6,942 nucleotides of DNA. Source: Bacteroidaceae bacterium (GTDB taxonomy: Bacteria > Bacteroidota > Bacteroidia > Bacteroidales > Bacteroidaceae). Location: contig CAAGLA010000016.1 in NCBI GenBank assembly GCA_900770655.1, forward strand, positions 1 to 6,942, given 5' to 3'. The position numbers were made by a program, and so were the translations under genes. Below, piece by piece: positions 1 through 6,733 of this stretch; position 1 is the stretch's first letter, and the number at the start of each line of letters is the position of its first letter. Under the pieces are notes generated by a model. It worked only from the letters and a program-made list of their open reading frames with translations, was not told where the DNA came from and ran no database searches.

Positions 1-63
1 GTGAAATTCAACGGTGCCGGTTTCTCTTTTGGAATTACCTTTGCTATACAACAGCCAAAATGA
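1..63 (+). CDS. C-terminal fragment of a possible outer-membrane beta-barrel protein (5' end outside window)
   Basis: Frame 1 is open from the window edge to a TGA at 61-63 and gives the ending VKFNGAGFSFGITFAIQQPK. Alternating glycine, aromatic and small hydrophobic residues (GAGFSFGITFAI) are typical of the last transmembrane strand of Bacteroidota outer-membrane beta-barrel proteins, which often stop within a few residues of that strand. The other two forward frames give less protein-like sequence. With only 20 codons the family cannot be named, and chance openness of this length is quite possible. If real, the gene runs in the same direction as the downstream methyltransferase, but about 200 bp and at least one promoter separate them, so they need not be co-transcribed. 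Confidence 0.4.
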   Translation: MKFNGAGFSFGITFAIQQPK

Positions 64-92
64 ATATCCGTCACCGATAAAGGGTGCGGGTA

Positions 93-201
93 AGCGAGTG
101 CAATAATTTTGCATTGTAATCATAAAAATCCACACCTTTTTGCTACTGAACCCAGAAATGCTTATCTTTGAGGTAAACCTCGAAAATAGCCTGCACTCGC
201 T
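93..201. repeat. 10-bp inverted repeat flanking the first promoter
   Basis: AGCGAGTGCA at 93-102 is the exact reverse complement of TGCACTCGCT at 192-201. The pair brackets the promoter at 139-170. A second small inverted repeat, TGAAGC-AA-GCTTCA, lies just downstream at 213-226, and TGCAA-TAATT-TTGCA lies at 99-113. None is followed by a convincing T-tract, so I do not call a terminator. The arms may be the remains of a short non-coding repeat element or an operator pair. A 10-bp match in a region this small can arise by chance a few percent of the time. Confidence 0.4.
139..170 (+). promoter_or_regulatory. Bacteroidota-type promoter P1 (-33 TTTG, -7 TATCTTTG)
   Basis: TTTG at 139-142 and TATCTTTG at 163-170 match the Bacteroidota sigma-A consensus TTTG ... 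TAnnTTTG with a 20-nt spacer, which is within the usual range. Transcription would begin a few bases after 170 and give a leader of about 95 nt before the methyltransferase ATG at 272. The start region lies inside the interrupted palindrome GAGGT-AA-ACCTC (170-181), which could be an operator or a small 5' hairpin. Confidence 0.6.
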
Positions 202-264
202 GTAAAAAACATTGAAGCAAGCTTCATATTTCTCGCTCGTTTGTCACTATCTTTGAGGTAAACC
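163..264 (+). repeat. 17-bp exact direct repeat containing the -7 promoter element
   Basis: TATCTTTGAGGTAAACC occurs at 163-179 and again at 248-264, 85 bp apart from start to start. The identity stops sharply at both ends (base 162 versus 247, and 180 versus 265). Each copy begins with a TAnnTTTG -7 element and continues into the expected start-site region, so the repeat looks like a duplicated promoter core. It may instead be two edges of a dispersed 85-bp unit. Confidence 0.75.
248..255 (+). promoter_or_regulatory. Candidate promoter P2 (-7 TATCTTTG) just upstream of the methyltransferase
   Basis: This is the second copy of TATCTTTG. Its -33 region is poor: TTCA at 223-226, 21 nt upstream, is the best match I can find. 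Transcription from here would begin around 259-262 and leave a leader of only about 10-13 nt before the ATG at 272, so the message would be nearly leaderless. No Shine-Dalgarno site is visible before this start, which is normal for the phylum. Confidence 0.4.
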
Positions 265-271
265 ACAACCT

Positions 272-1441
272 ATGCTGACCCAAGAGACCAAAGATTTCAT
301 AAAGTCCCATAGAGAAGAGGACCCGCGCAAGCTTGCCCTGCAAGCCAAGCGCTACCCCACCGTAGATATACTGCAAGCCGTGACACAGATAGAGGGGTGG
401 CAGGCTGCAAGAGAAAAGCTGCCCGCTTGGGCAGCCACAGAGGGTATTATATACCCACCGCGAATATCTATGGAGCAATGTTCCAGCGAGGCCACGGCAC
501 GCTTCAAAGGCACCATAGCCAAAGGCGAGAGCCTTGCCGACCTCACAGGGGGCTTCGGCATAGACTTCAGCTATATGGCGCAAGGGTTCAAAAAGGCCAC
601 TTACATAGAGCGCAGCGAGGTGCTGTGCAACATAGCACGTGAAAACCTGAAGCTGCTGGGGATAGGCCACGCAACGGTTATAAACGGCAACAGCGAAGAG
701 GTTCTCAAAGGCATTGAAAAGCAAGATTGGATATTCGTAGACCCTGCACGCCGCGACCGCGTCGGGCGCAAGGTTGTGGCACTTAGCGACTGCGAACCCA
801 ATGTAACAGCTATGGAACAGCTGCTGCTCGAAAAGAGCCGCAAGGCAATGATAAAATGCTCCCCAATGCTCGACATAACAGCAGCAAGCCGTCAACTAAA
901 GAGCATCGAGGCCATTTACATTGTCGCAGTTAACAACGAATGCAAGGAGTTGCTGTTCATACTTGGCAGCGAGCCGGGCACCAAACCGCCTACCCACTGC
1001 GTTAATATACAGCACGGAAAAGCAGGAATATACACCTGCACCCCCGATGAAGATGAAAAAGAGCCCACATACAGCAGCAGCGTGGGCAACTACCTATACG
1101 AGCCCAATGCCGCCATACAGAAGGCCGGCTGCCACAGAGCCTTAGCCGCACACTTAGGTATAGCCAAGCTACACCCAAACAGTCACCTCTTCACAAGCGA
1201 AGAATTGGTCAAAGGGTTTCCCGGAAGAGCCTTCAAAGTAGAAAAATGCTACGGTTTCTCAAAAAGCGACATAAAGGATATACAGGCTTTGCAGAAGGCA
1301 AATATCGCCGTACGCAACTTCCCCGCCGGCGTTGAGGAGTTGCGCAAGAGGCTGAAGCTCACCGACGGCGGAGAGCACTATATCTTTGCAACCACCGTTG
1401 CAAAAGGCGAAAAGGTGCTGGTTGTCTGTAAAAAAGTATAA
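272..1441 (+). CDS. Class I SAM-dependent methyltransferase with THUMP-like C-terminal domain (PG_1098-type)
   Basis: This is a 389-residue predicted cytoplasmic protein with no signal peptide or membrane segment. Residues about 60-235 form a Rossmann methyltransferase core. Visible features are SAM-binding motif I LADLTGGFGID (88-98), the acidic motif II residue E113 in YIERSE, and motif IV DPARRD (157-162), followed by KCSPMLD (195-201). The N-terminal 60 residues are helical. The segment after about 240 matches the ferredoxin-like plus THUMP-like arrangement known for the Porphyromonas gingivalis PG_1098 family, ending in a basic strand-rich tail (KVLVVCKKV). THUMP-like domains suggest RNA binding, so an RNA methyltransferase is likely, but the substrate is not established and the motif IV residues do not settle the target atom. 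The ATG at 272 is the first start in frame after promoter P2. The gene is followed by the palindromic terminator at 1455-1484 and appears to be transcribed alone. 21 of its 28 isoleucines use ATA. Confidence 0.88.
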   Translation: MLTQETKDFIKSHREEDPRKLALQAKRYPTVDILQAVTQIEGWQAAREKLPAWAATEGIIYPPRISMEQCSSEATARFKGTIAKGESLADLTGGFGIDFSYMAQGFKKATYIERSEVLCNIARENLKLLGIGHATVINGNSEEVLKGIEKQDWIFVDPARRDRVGRKVVALSDCEPNVTAMEQLLLEKSRKAMIKCSPMLDITAASRQLKSIEAIYIVAVNNECKELLFILGSEPGTKPPTHCVNIQHGKAGIYTCTPDEDEKEPTYSSSVGNYLYEPNAAIQKAGCHRALAAHLGIAKLHPNSHLFTSEELVKGFPGRAFKVEKCYGFSKSDIKDIQALQKANIAVRNFPAGVEELRKRLKLTDGGEHYIFATTVAKGEKVLVVCKKV

Positions 1442-1454
1442 GATAATACAAATA

Positions 1455-1484
1455 AAAAAACGAGAGCTGCAGCTCTCGTTTTTT
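1455..1484. terminator. Bidirectional intrinsic terminator between convergent genes
   Basis: CGAGAGCTG/CAGCTCTCG (1461-1478) is a perfect palindrome flanked by an A-run on the left (1454-1460) and six T residues on the right (1479-1484), which makes 30 bp of perfect dyad symmetry. On either strand the GC-rich hairpin is followed directly by a T-tract, so it can stop transcription both of the methyltransferase (stop at 1441) and of the minus-strand protease (stop at 1488). The protease stop codon lies only 3 nt from the T-run. Confidence 0.93.
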
Positions 1485-1487
1485 CTA

Positions 1488-3080
1488 TTAATCTTCCTTC
1501 AACATCAACGCATCCTGATTCCTTTGCTTTACAAGTTCGTAGGCACGCAGGAAAAGGTCGTTCGTTTCGTTGTAGAGCATTATAAAATCGTTCATATCCC
1601 ACAGGTCGCGGGCGACAAAGAGCTTAAGCTGGTGCTTCAGTTCGGGAACAGAAGCCTCGTACTCCTCTTCGCGGCCTTCGACAGTAATTCCATTCTCTTC
1701 GCCCTGCGCACGGAGCATAGCAAGGAACTCCTCGTCTACCTCAAAGTTCTCGTTATAGTCGGCGAGAGTGCTGTGACGCGCGAGAATCTCTTCGCGGTGT
1801 GTGTCGAGGTAGCGCAACGCCACTTGCATAATACAGCCCCTTGACGAGAGGTCGCGATGATATTTTGTATATTTGAGAGTATCGAGCGGCACAAAGTAGT
1901 CGGGCATAATGCCTCCGCCGCCATACACAGGCCTGCCAAGACGCAGTGTGTGCGTCATAAGCGAGTCGGGGAAGTGTATACTGTCGGCCGATGTAAGCTC
2001 GCCCGCATTGTAGCGGTTAAGAAGGTCATCTTCGTACTTTATAGAGTCATTGTCGTATGGCTTCTGTATACAGCGGCCTGTAGGTGTGTAGTAACGGGCT
2101 ACGGTAAGACGCACCATTGAGCCGTCGGGCAACTGGAATGGGCGCTGCACAAGACCCTTGCCGTAGCTGCGGCGGCCAACTATTAAACCGCGGTCCCAAT
2201 CCTGTATGGCACCGGCAAGAATCTCCGACGCCGACGCCGAGGTCTCGTCTACTATTACAACAAGGTTCCCTTTGAGAAAACGCCCGCCGCCGTTAGAGAG
2301 GTATTCATATCGCGGGTTCGCACGGCCTTCGGTATAAACCACCAATTTCGTTTGCGGCAGGAACTCGCTTGCAATATCCACTGCCGCATTCAAATAACCG
2401 CCGCCATTGCCTTCGAGGTCAAGGATAAGGTTCTTCATTCCGCAACCTTTGAGCGAGTCGAGCTTTGTAACAAACTCCTCGTGTGTCTTTGCCCCGAACG
2501 ATGTTATGCGTATATAACCGTTCTTCTTGTCTATCATATATGCAACATCTACGGTCTCTGTTGAAATTTTGTCGCGTATGAGGTTGAATGTGAGCACGCG
2601 GTCTACGCCGTGGCGCACAACGCCCAAAGTAACAACAGTACCTACATCGCCACGCAAGCGCGACACAAGTTCGCTGCGTTCCATATTGACACCGGCAATT
2701 ATAGTATCGTCAACCGTTACAATTCTATCGCCGGGCAATATTCCGGCACGCTCCGAAGGACCGTTCTTGGTTGTCTGAATGACATAGAGGGTGTCCGATA
2801 CCACGTTGAACTGTATACCAATGCCACCGAAACTGCCCTCCATCTGCTCCATAAGGGCACGGGTCTCCTTAGGGTCGGTATATGTAGAGTGAGGGTCCAG
2901 CTCTTCGAGCATTGCCCTGATACCGGCTTCCGATATATCAACCATATTCGGGTCGTCGACATAGAAGCGCGATATCATATTGCCTGTATACATCAACTTA
3001 AGCAACTCCATTGACATCTCCTGAGCAGTCGCAACAGAGAACGATGCCAACACTGTAAAAAGCAAAAAAAATCTTTTCAT
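1488..3080 (-). CDS. S41 family carboxy-terminal processing protease (CtpA/Prc-like), secreted
   Basis: This is a 530-residue serine protease. The N-terminus MKRFFLLFTVLASFSVATA is a signal peptide with an AxA site at 17-19, so the protein is expected in the periplasm. After a helical region comes a PDZ domain (about 80-165, starting at GSFGGIGIQF and including AGILPGDRIV), which in this family binds the C-terminus of the substrate and gates the active site. The S41 core follows, with substrate-cleft motif DLEGNGGG (221-228). Aligning TSASASE and YGKG to E. coli Prc places the nucleophile at S283 and the general-base lysine at K308, with spacing equal to S430/K455, and the conserved aspartate at D294. 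About 130 residues after position 400 form a charged, probably helical extension absent from minimal CtpA proteins. This is the last gene of the minus-strand unit, 16 nt after coaD, and ends at the shared terminator. The substrate is unknown. ctpA or prc would be a reasonable symbol but is not certain. Confidence 0.93.
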   Translation of the reverse strand: MKRFFLLFTVLASFSVATAQEMSMELLKLMYTGNMISRFYVDDPNMVDISEAGIRAMLEELDPHSTYTDPKETRALMEQMEGSFGGIGIQFNVVSDTLYVIQTTKNGPSERAGILPGDRIVTVDDTIIAGVNMERSELVSRLRGDVGTVVTLGVVRHGVDRVLTFNLIRDKISTETVDVAYMIDKKNGYIRITSFGAKTHEEFVTKLDSLKGCGMKNLILDLEGNGGGYLNAAVDIASEFLPQTKLVVYTEGRANPRYEYLSNGGGRFLKGNLVVIVDETSASASEILAGAIQDWDRGLIVGRRSYGKGLVQRPFQLPDGSMVRLTVARYYTPTGRCIQKPYDNDSIKYEDDLLNRYNAGELTSADSIHFPDSLMTHTLRLGRPVYGGGGIMPDYFVPLDTLKYTKYHRDLSSRGCIMQVALRYLDTHREEILARHSTLADYNENFEVDEEFLAMLRAQGEENGITVEGREEEYEASVPELKHQLKLFVARDLWDMNDFIMLYNETNDLFLRAYELVKQRNQDALMLKED

Positions 3081-3096
3081 AATACTATTCTATATT

Positions 3097-3537
3097 TTAT
3101 GGCAAAAACGGTGTGACATCCTTGCCGTAGCTTATCAATTCACGCACCACACTGCTGCTCACCGACGCGAGTTCGGGCTCGCTCACCAGCAGCACTGTCT
3201 CTATACCGCCAAGTTTCATATTTATATCGGCAAGGTCGCGTTCATACTCAAAATCCTTTATGCTGCGCACACCACGCAAGAGAGCCACAGCCCCCACCTC
3301 GCGCGCGCAGTCTATTGTCAGGCCATCGTAGAGGCGCACCTCTACCCTGCTGTCGCCGGCATAAAGTTTCTCTATTGCCGCCACACGCTCGGCGGGCGTG
3401 TACATACACTGCTTGCCCGCATTGCGCCCCACGGCAACCACCACTTTCCCGAACAACTGCAAAGCACGCTGCACAAGAGAGTGATGCCCACGTGTAAAGG
3501 GGTCGAATGTTCCTGCAAAAAGCACTGTCCTCTCCAT
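3097..3537 (-). CDS. coaD: Pantetheine-phosphate adenylyltransferase
   Basis: This enzyme transfers AMP from ATP to 4'-phosphopantetheine, giving dephospho-CoA and pyrophosphate, the fourth step of coenzyme A synthesis, in the cytosol. From the ATG at 3537 the protein has 146 residues, slightly shorter than the usual 150-165. The nucleotidyltransferase signature is complete: GTFDPFTRGH with T10 and H18, K42, and RGVRSIKDFEYE with R88 and R91. These sit at the same numbers as the E. coli catalytic and binding residues, which supports this start over an in-frame ATG 42 nt further upstream (3579). The C-terminal SSSVVREL motif (127-134) is present and the protein ends at ...TPFLP, so only the last helix is short. 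The stop of parE and this start are separated by one base (TGATATG), which suggests translational coupling. Its neighbours are unrelated in function. Confidence 0.95.
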   Translation of the reverse strand: MERTVLFAGTFDPFTRGHHSLVQRALQLFGKVVVAVGRNAGKQCMYTPAERVAAIEKLYAGDSRVEVRLYDGLTIDCAREVGAVALLRGVRSIKDFEYERDLADINMKLGGIETVLLVSEPELASVSSSVVRELISYGKDVTPFLP

Positions 3538-3538
3538 A

Positions 3539-5497
3539 TCAATTGCCCTCCTCGCCAGCCTTGTCCTCTTCGACCACAAGGTTGTCTATGATAAAGTTCT
3601 GGCGCTCCATAGTGTTCTTGCCCATATAATAGGCCAAAAGTTCTTCAACCTTGTCGTCTTTGTGCAGTTCAACGCGTTCAAGGCGCATATCGGGGCCTAT
3701 GAAATTGCGGAACTCGTCGGGCGATATCTCACCAAGACCCTTAAAGCGTGTTATTTCGGGGTTGGGCGAGAGCTTTTCTATGGCGGCAATCCTCTCCTCG
3801 TCGCTGTAGCAATATATTGTCTCGAAATCGTTCTTGCGTTCCTTCTTCTCTTCGGCACCCTTCTTGCCGCGTGGCAGCTTGCGCTTGTTACGCACGCGGA
3901 ACAGCGGTGTCTGCAATATATAAACGTGACCCTTCTTTATGAGTTCGGGGAAGAACTGCAGAAAGAATGTTATCATAAGCAGCCTGATGTGCATTCCGTC
4001 GACATCGGCATCGGTAGCGACTATAACCTTGTTGTAGCGCAGCCCTTCGAGGCCGTCTTCTATGTTCAGAGCAGCCTGAAGCAGGTTGAATTCCTCGTTC
4101 TGGTACACAACGGCACGGCTGAGGCCGAAACAGTTGAGAGGCTTGCCGCGCAGGCTGAATACCGCCTGTGTGTTGGCGTCGCGGCTCTTTGTTATTGAGC
4201 CGCTGGCCGAATCGCCTTCGGTTATAAATATGCAGCTCTCGTCCATACGGTCGCCTTTGGTGTCGTTGTAGTGTATGCGGCAGTCGCGCAGCTTGCGGTT
4301 GTGCATATTCACCTTCTTGGCCTTCTCTCTCACCTGCTTGGTGAGGCCGGCAAGCTCCTTGCGTTCCTTTTCGCTTGCCATAATCTTTGAGAGCATCACA
4401 TCGCTGATGTCGGGGTTCCTGTGCAGGAAGTTATCGAGTTCCTCTTTCACAAAGTCACTTATGAACTTCTTCACGCTCATACTTCCCGGGGCGGGAGCAA
4501 TGGTTGTGGAACCCAGACGCACCTTTGTCTGGCTCTCGAACACCGGCTCCTGAATATTTACGGCAATGGCGGCCACTATACCGTTGCGAATGTCGCAGTA
4601 CTCAAAGTTCTTTGCCGAAAAGAAGTCGTGCACGGTGAGTGCAACAAGCTCCTTAAAGGCACTCTGGTGAGTACCGCCCTGCGATGTATGCTGCCCGTTC
4701 ACAAACGAATAGTACTCCTCGCCATACTGCTGGGCGTGGGTAAAGGCTATTTCAATATCGTCGCCCTTAAGGTGTATTATAGGGTATAGAGCATCGGCTG
4801 TCATACGGTCGCTGAGAAGGTCGGCAAGACCATTGCGCGACAATATTCGCTTGCCGTTGAACATTATAGTGAGGCCGGTATTCAGGTATGTATAGTTACG
4901 CAGGAGTGTCTCTATGTAGGCATCGCGGTATTCGTAGTTACGGAACAGAGTATTGTCGGGGGTAAAAGAGACGTATGTACCGTTCTCGTCGGAACTCTTT
5001 TCCGTGGTGTCGGAAACAAGAATACCCTTTTCAAACCGTGCTGCACGCACAACGCCGTCGCGGTAGCTGCGCACCTCGAAATGCGTACTCAGGGCATTTG
5101 CAGCCTTAAGACCCACACCGTTAAGGCCAACCGACTTCTTGAACACCTTGTCGTCGTACTTCGCACCCGTGTTCAGCTTGCTCACGGCCTTTATCATCAT
5201 ACCCTGCGGGATACCACGGCCATAGTCGCGCACTGTAACAGTGCGGTTGTCGGTTATATCAATTTCGAGCCTCTTGCCGAATCCCATCTTGAATTCGTCT
5301 ATACTGTTGTCTATAACCTCTTTGAGAAGCACATAGACACCATCGTCGCTCTGCGAACCGTCGCCGAGCTTGCCTATATACATACCGGGACGCAAGCGTA
5401 TGTGCTCGACGTCGCTCAGGTGACGTATAGAGTCGTCGGTATATGCCGCCGCAGAGGGCACATTCTCATTGAATTCCAAGTTATTATCCTCAGCCAT
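3539..5497 (-). CDS. parE: DNA topoisomerase IV subunit B (type IIA topoisomerase ATPase subunit)
   Basis: This is a 652-residue protein. With the ParC subunit, encoded outside this window, it uses ATP to pass one DNA duplex through another and unlink daughter chromosomes. The GHKL ATPase domain shows HIRLRPGMYIG (32-42), EVIDNSIDE (60-68; catalytic E60, Mg-binding N64), DYGRGIP (91-97) and GLNGVGLKAANALS (124-137). The transducer QTK loop is at 323-325. The TOPRIM domain has EGDSASGS (427-434) and DADVDG (496-501) with its metal-binding acids, then QTPLFRV. EGDSASGS, where GyrB usually has EGDSAGGS, favours ParE over GyrB; this assignment is by family resemblance. An unusual Lys/Glu-rich stretch of about 20 residues (about 539-558) interrupts the TOPRIM region before TIYCYSDEE. 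The start lies 48 nt after the acyltransferase stop and no clear promoter is seen in that gap. The acidic tail EEDKAGEEGN ends one base before coaD. Confidence 0.92.
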   Translation of the reverse strand: MAEDNNLEFNENVPSAAAYTDDSIRHLSDVEHIRLRPGMYIGKLGDGSQSDDGVYVLLKEVIDNSIDEFKMGFGKRLEIDITDNRTVTVRDYGRGIPQGMMIKAVSKLNTGAKYDDKVFKKSVGLNGVGLKAANALSTHFEVRSYRDGVVRAARFEKGILVSDTTEKSSDENGTYVSFTPDNTLFRNYEYRDAYIETLLRNYTYLNTGLTIMFNGKRILSRNGLADLLSDRMTADALYPIIHLKGDDIEIAFTHAQQYGEEYYSFVNGQHTSQGGTHQSAFKELVALTVHDFFSAKNFEYCDIRNGIVAAIAVNIQEPVFESQTKVRLGSTTIAPAPGSMSVKKFISDFVKEELDNFLHRNPDISDVMLSKIMASEKERKELAGLTKQVREKAKKVNMHNRKLRDCRIHYNDTKGDRMDESCIFITEGDSASGSITKSRDANTQAVFSLRGKPLNCFGLSRAVVYQNEEFNLLQAALNIEDGLEGLRYNKVIVATDADVDGMHIRLLMITFFLQFFPELIKKGHVYILQTPLFRVRNKRKLPRGKKGAEEKKERKNDFETIYCYSDEERIAAIEKLSPNPEITRFKGLGEISPDEFRNFIGPDMRLERVELHKDDKVEELLAYYMGKNTMERQNFIIDNLVVEEDKAGEEGN

Positions 5498-5545
5498 CTA
5501 TTATATTTAAAGTATTTCCTAAAAAAAACAAAACTGCGGCGCACG

Positions 5546-6679
5546 TTAAACAAGCACCTTCTTGAAGGCGCGGCGACGCTTGTGCTGCTCCTTCTCAAAA
5601 TCGTCCCACTGGGTCTGCACCTTCTTGTTATCCTCGAGTTCGGGGTTGCTCTCCACATCTACAAATCCCATATCAATGTAGTTTCCAAGCAGGTCGTTGA
5701 ATATCATAGCAAAGGCACCCTTGCCCTGATATTCGGGCTTTACGGCCACCAACAGGAAGTCGAGGCGCTTGGGATGCTTAAAGAAGAGAGCCTTAGCAAG
5801 ATGCCACCAGCCAAACGGGAAGAGCTTGCCGCCCGACTTGCGCAAAGCATCGGAAAGAGAGTATATGCTCACTCCCAACGCCACCAGATTATCCTCTTTG
5901 TCTACAACCAACGACAGCAAGCGCAGGTCTATGACAGGGAGATATGTTTTTATAAGCTGATCTATCTGCCGTTTACTCAGAGGCGAGAAGCCATACAGGC
6001 CCGCATAGCACTCGTTAACAAGTTCAAAAAGAGCATTGCCATAGCGCTTGGCAAGCTGCGAACGCGACTTGCAGTGCACTACAGATAGACCATATTTGCG
6101 CTCTACAATCGCCGACACACGTTCGGCCTTAGGCCACTTTTCGGCAGGCACCTTCAACAGGAATTCCACCCAGTCGACATCCTTCACGTAGCCAAGGCGC
6201 TCCAGATGCTTGGGGTAATAGGGGTGGTTATATATGGTAGCCATTGTACCCAAGCGGTCGAAACCCTCAATGAGCATACCCTCGCGGTCGAGGTCGGTAA
6301 AGCCAAGCGGCCCCTTCAGCTCAGTGAGGCCACGCTCACGTGCCCAAGCCTCGGCAGCGGAAAAGAGAGCATCGACAACTGAGGCATCGTCAACAAAGTC
6401 TACCCACCCGAAGCGGGCAGCCTTCAGCCCCCACACCTCGTTGGCCTTGTTATTCACAATAACAGCTATGCGCCCTGCGAGCTTGCCGTCCTTGTATGCA
6501 AGGAAATAATCGGCATCGCAGAACTCAAAGGCCGCATTGCGGTCTTTGCGAAGGGTGTTCATCGCATCGGCGAAGAGTTCCGGCACAAAGTATGGATTAC
6601 CTTTATATAGCTCATTGACGAAACTGACGAAACGTTTCAGTTGCCTGTTATTTTCGACCTTTACAATTTTTACCGACAT
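5546..6679 (-). CDS. GNAT-type N-acyltransferase, two-lobed (YghO-like), substrate unknown
   Basis: This is a 377-residue predicted cytoplasmic protein. The C-terminal half (about 195-345) is a GNAT fold with an acyl-CoA-binding motif A, LLVAVKPEYQGKGAFAMIF (309-327), in which QGKGA fits the Q/R-x-x-G-x-G/A pyrophosphate loop. It is followed by DVESNPELEDNKKVQTQW and a basic HKRRRAFKK tail, which I recognise as a hallmark of a widespread family of uncharacterised acetyltransferase-like proteins of about 370-390 residues. The N-terminal half (about 5-175) resembles a second, degenerate GNAT lobe, with GRIAVIVN (69-76), FGWVDFVDD and the conserved GPLGFTDLDREGMLIEGF (123-140). No substrate can be assigned. 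It is the first gene of the minus-strand unit, with a candidate promoter about 55 nt upstream. The gap to parE contains a T-run on the coding strand but only a three-base-pair stem, so read-through into parE is expected. Confidence 0.82.
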   Translation of the reverse strand: MSVKIVKVENNRQLKRFVSFVNELYKGNPYFVPELFADAMNTLRKDRNAAFEFCDADYFLAYKDGKLAGRIAVIVNNKANEVWGLKAARFGWVDFVDDASVVDALFSAAEAWARERGLTELKGPLGFTDLDREGMLIEGFDRLGTMATIYNHPYYPKHLERLGYVKDVDWVEFLLKVPAEKWPKAERVSAIVERKYGLSVVHCKSRSQLAKRYGNALFELVNECYAGLYGFSPLSKRQIDQLIKTYLPVIDLRLLSLVVDKEDNLVALGVSIYSLSDALRKSGGKLFPFGWWHLAKALFFKHPKRLDFLLVAVKPEYQGKGAFAMIFNDLLGNYIDMGFVDVESNPELEDNKKVQTQWDDFEKEQHKRRRAFKKVLV

Positions 6680-6733
6680 TTGTGTATATGTATGCTAATA
6701 TCGTGTAAAAATACGATTAAATTCCGAAAATCA

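Noticed and set aside
158..205. Small plus-strand frame of 15 codons starting with MLIFEVNLENSLHSL
   Set aside because: It overlaps the -7 element and predicted start site of promoter P1, so it would begin upstream of transcription, and nothing else supports it as a peptide.
224..895. Minus-strand open frame of 223 codons opposite the methyltransferase
   Set aside because: It lies antisense to a gene with clear motifs, is rich in Cys, Tyr and His with no recognisable domain, and is explained by the codon bias of the sense gene.
3538..3579. Upstream alternative start for coaD at 3579, adding 14 residues
   Set aside because: The added residues are basic and unlike the family. The start at 3537 puts T10, H18, K42, R88 and R91 at the usual CoaD numbers and avoids a 41-nt overlap with parE.
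5498..5545. Intrinsic terminator between the acyltransferase and parE, suggested by a T-run on the coding strand
   Set aside because: The sequence before the T-run (TGCGCCGCA) can form only about three base pairs, too weak for a terminator.
5081..6088. Plus-strand open frame of 335 codons spanning the parE start and the acyltransferase 3' half
   Set aside because: It is antisense to two well-supported genes, crosses their intergenic gap, and shows no family features. Scarcity of antisense stops under this codon use explains it.
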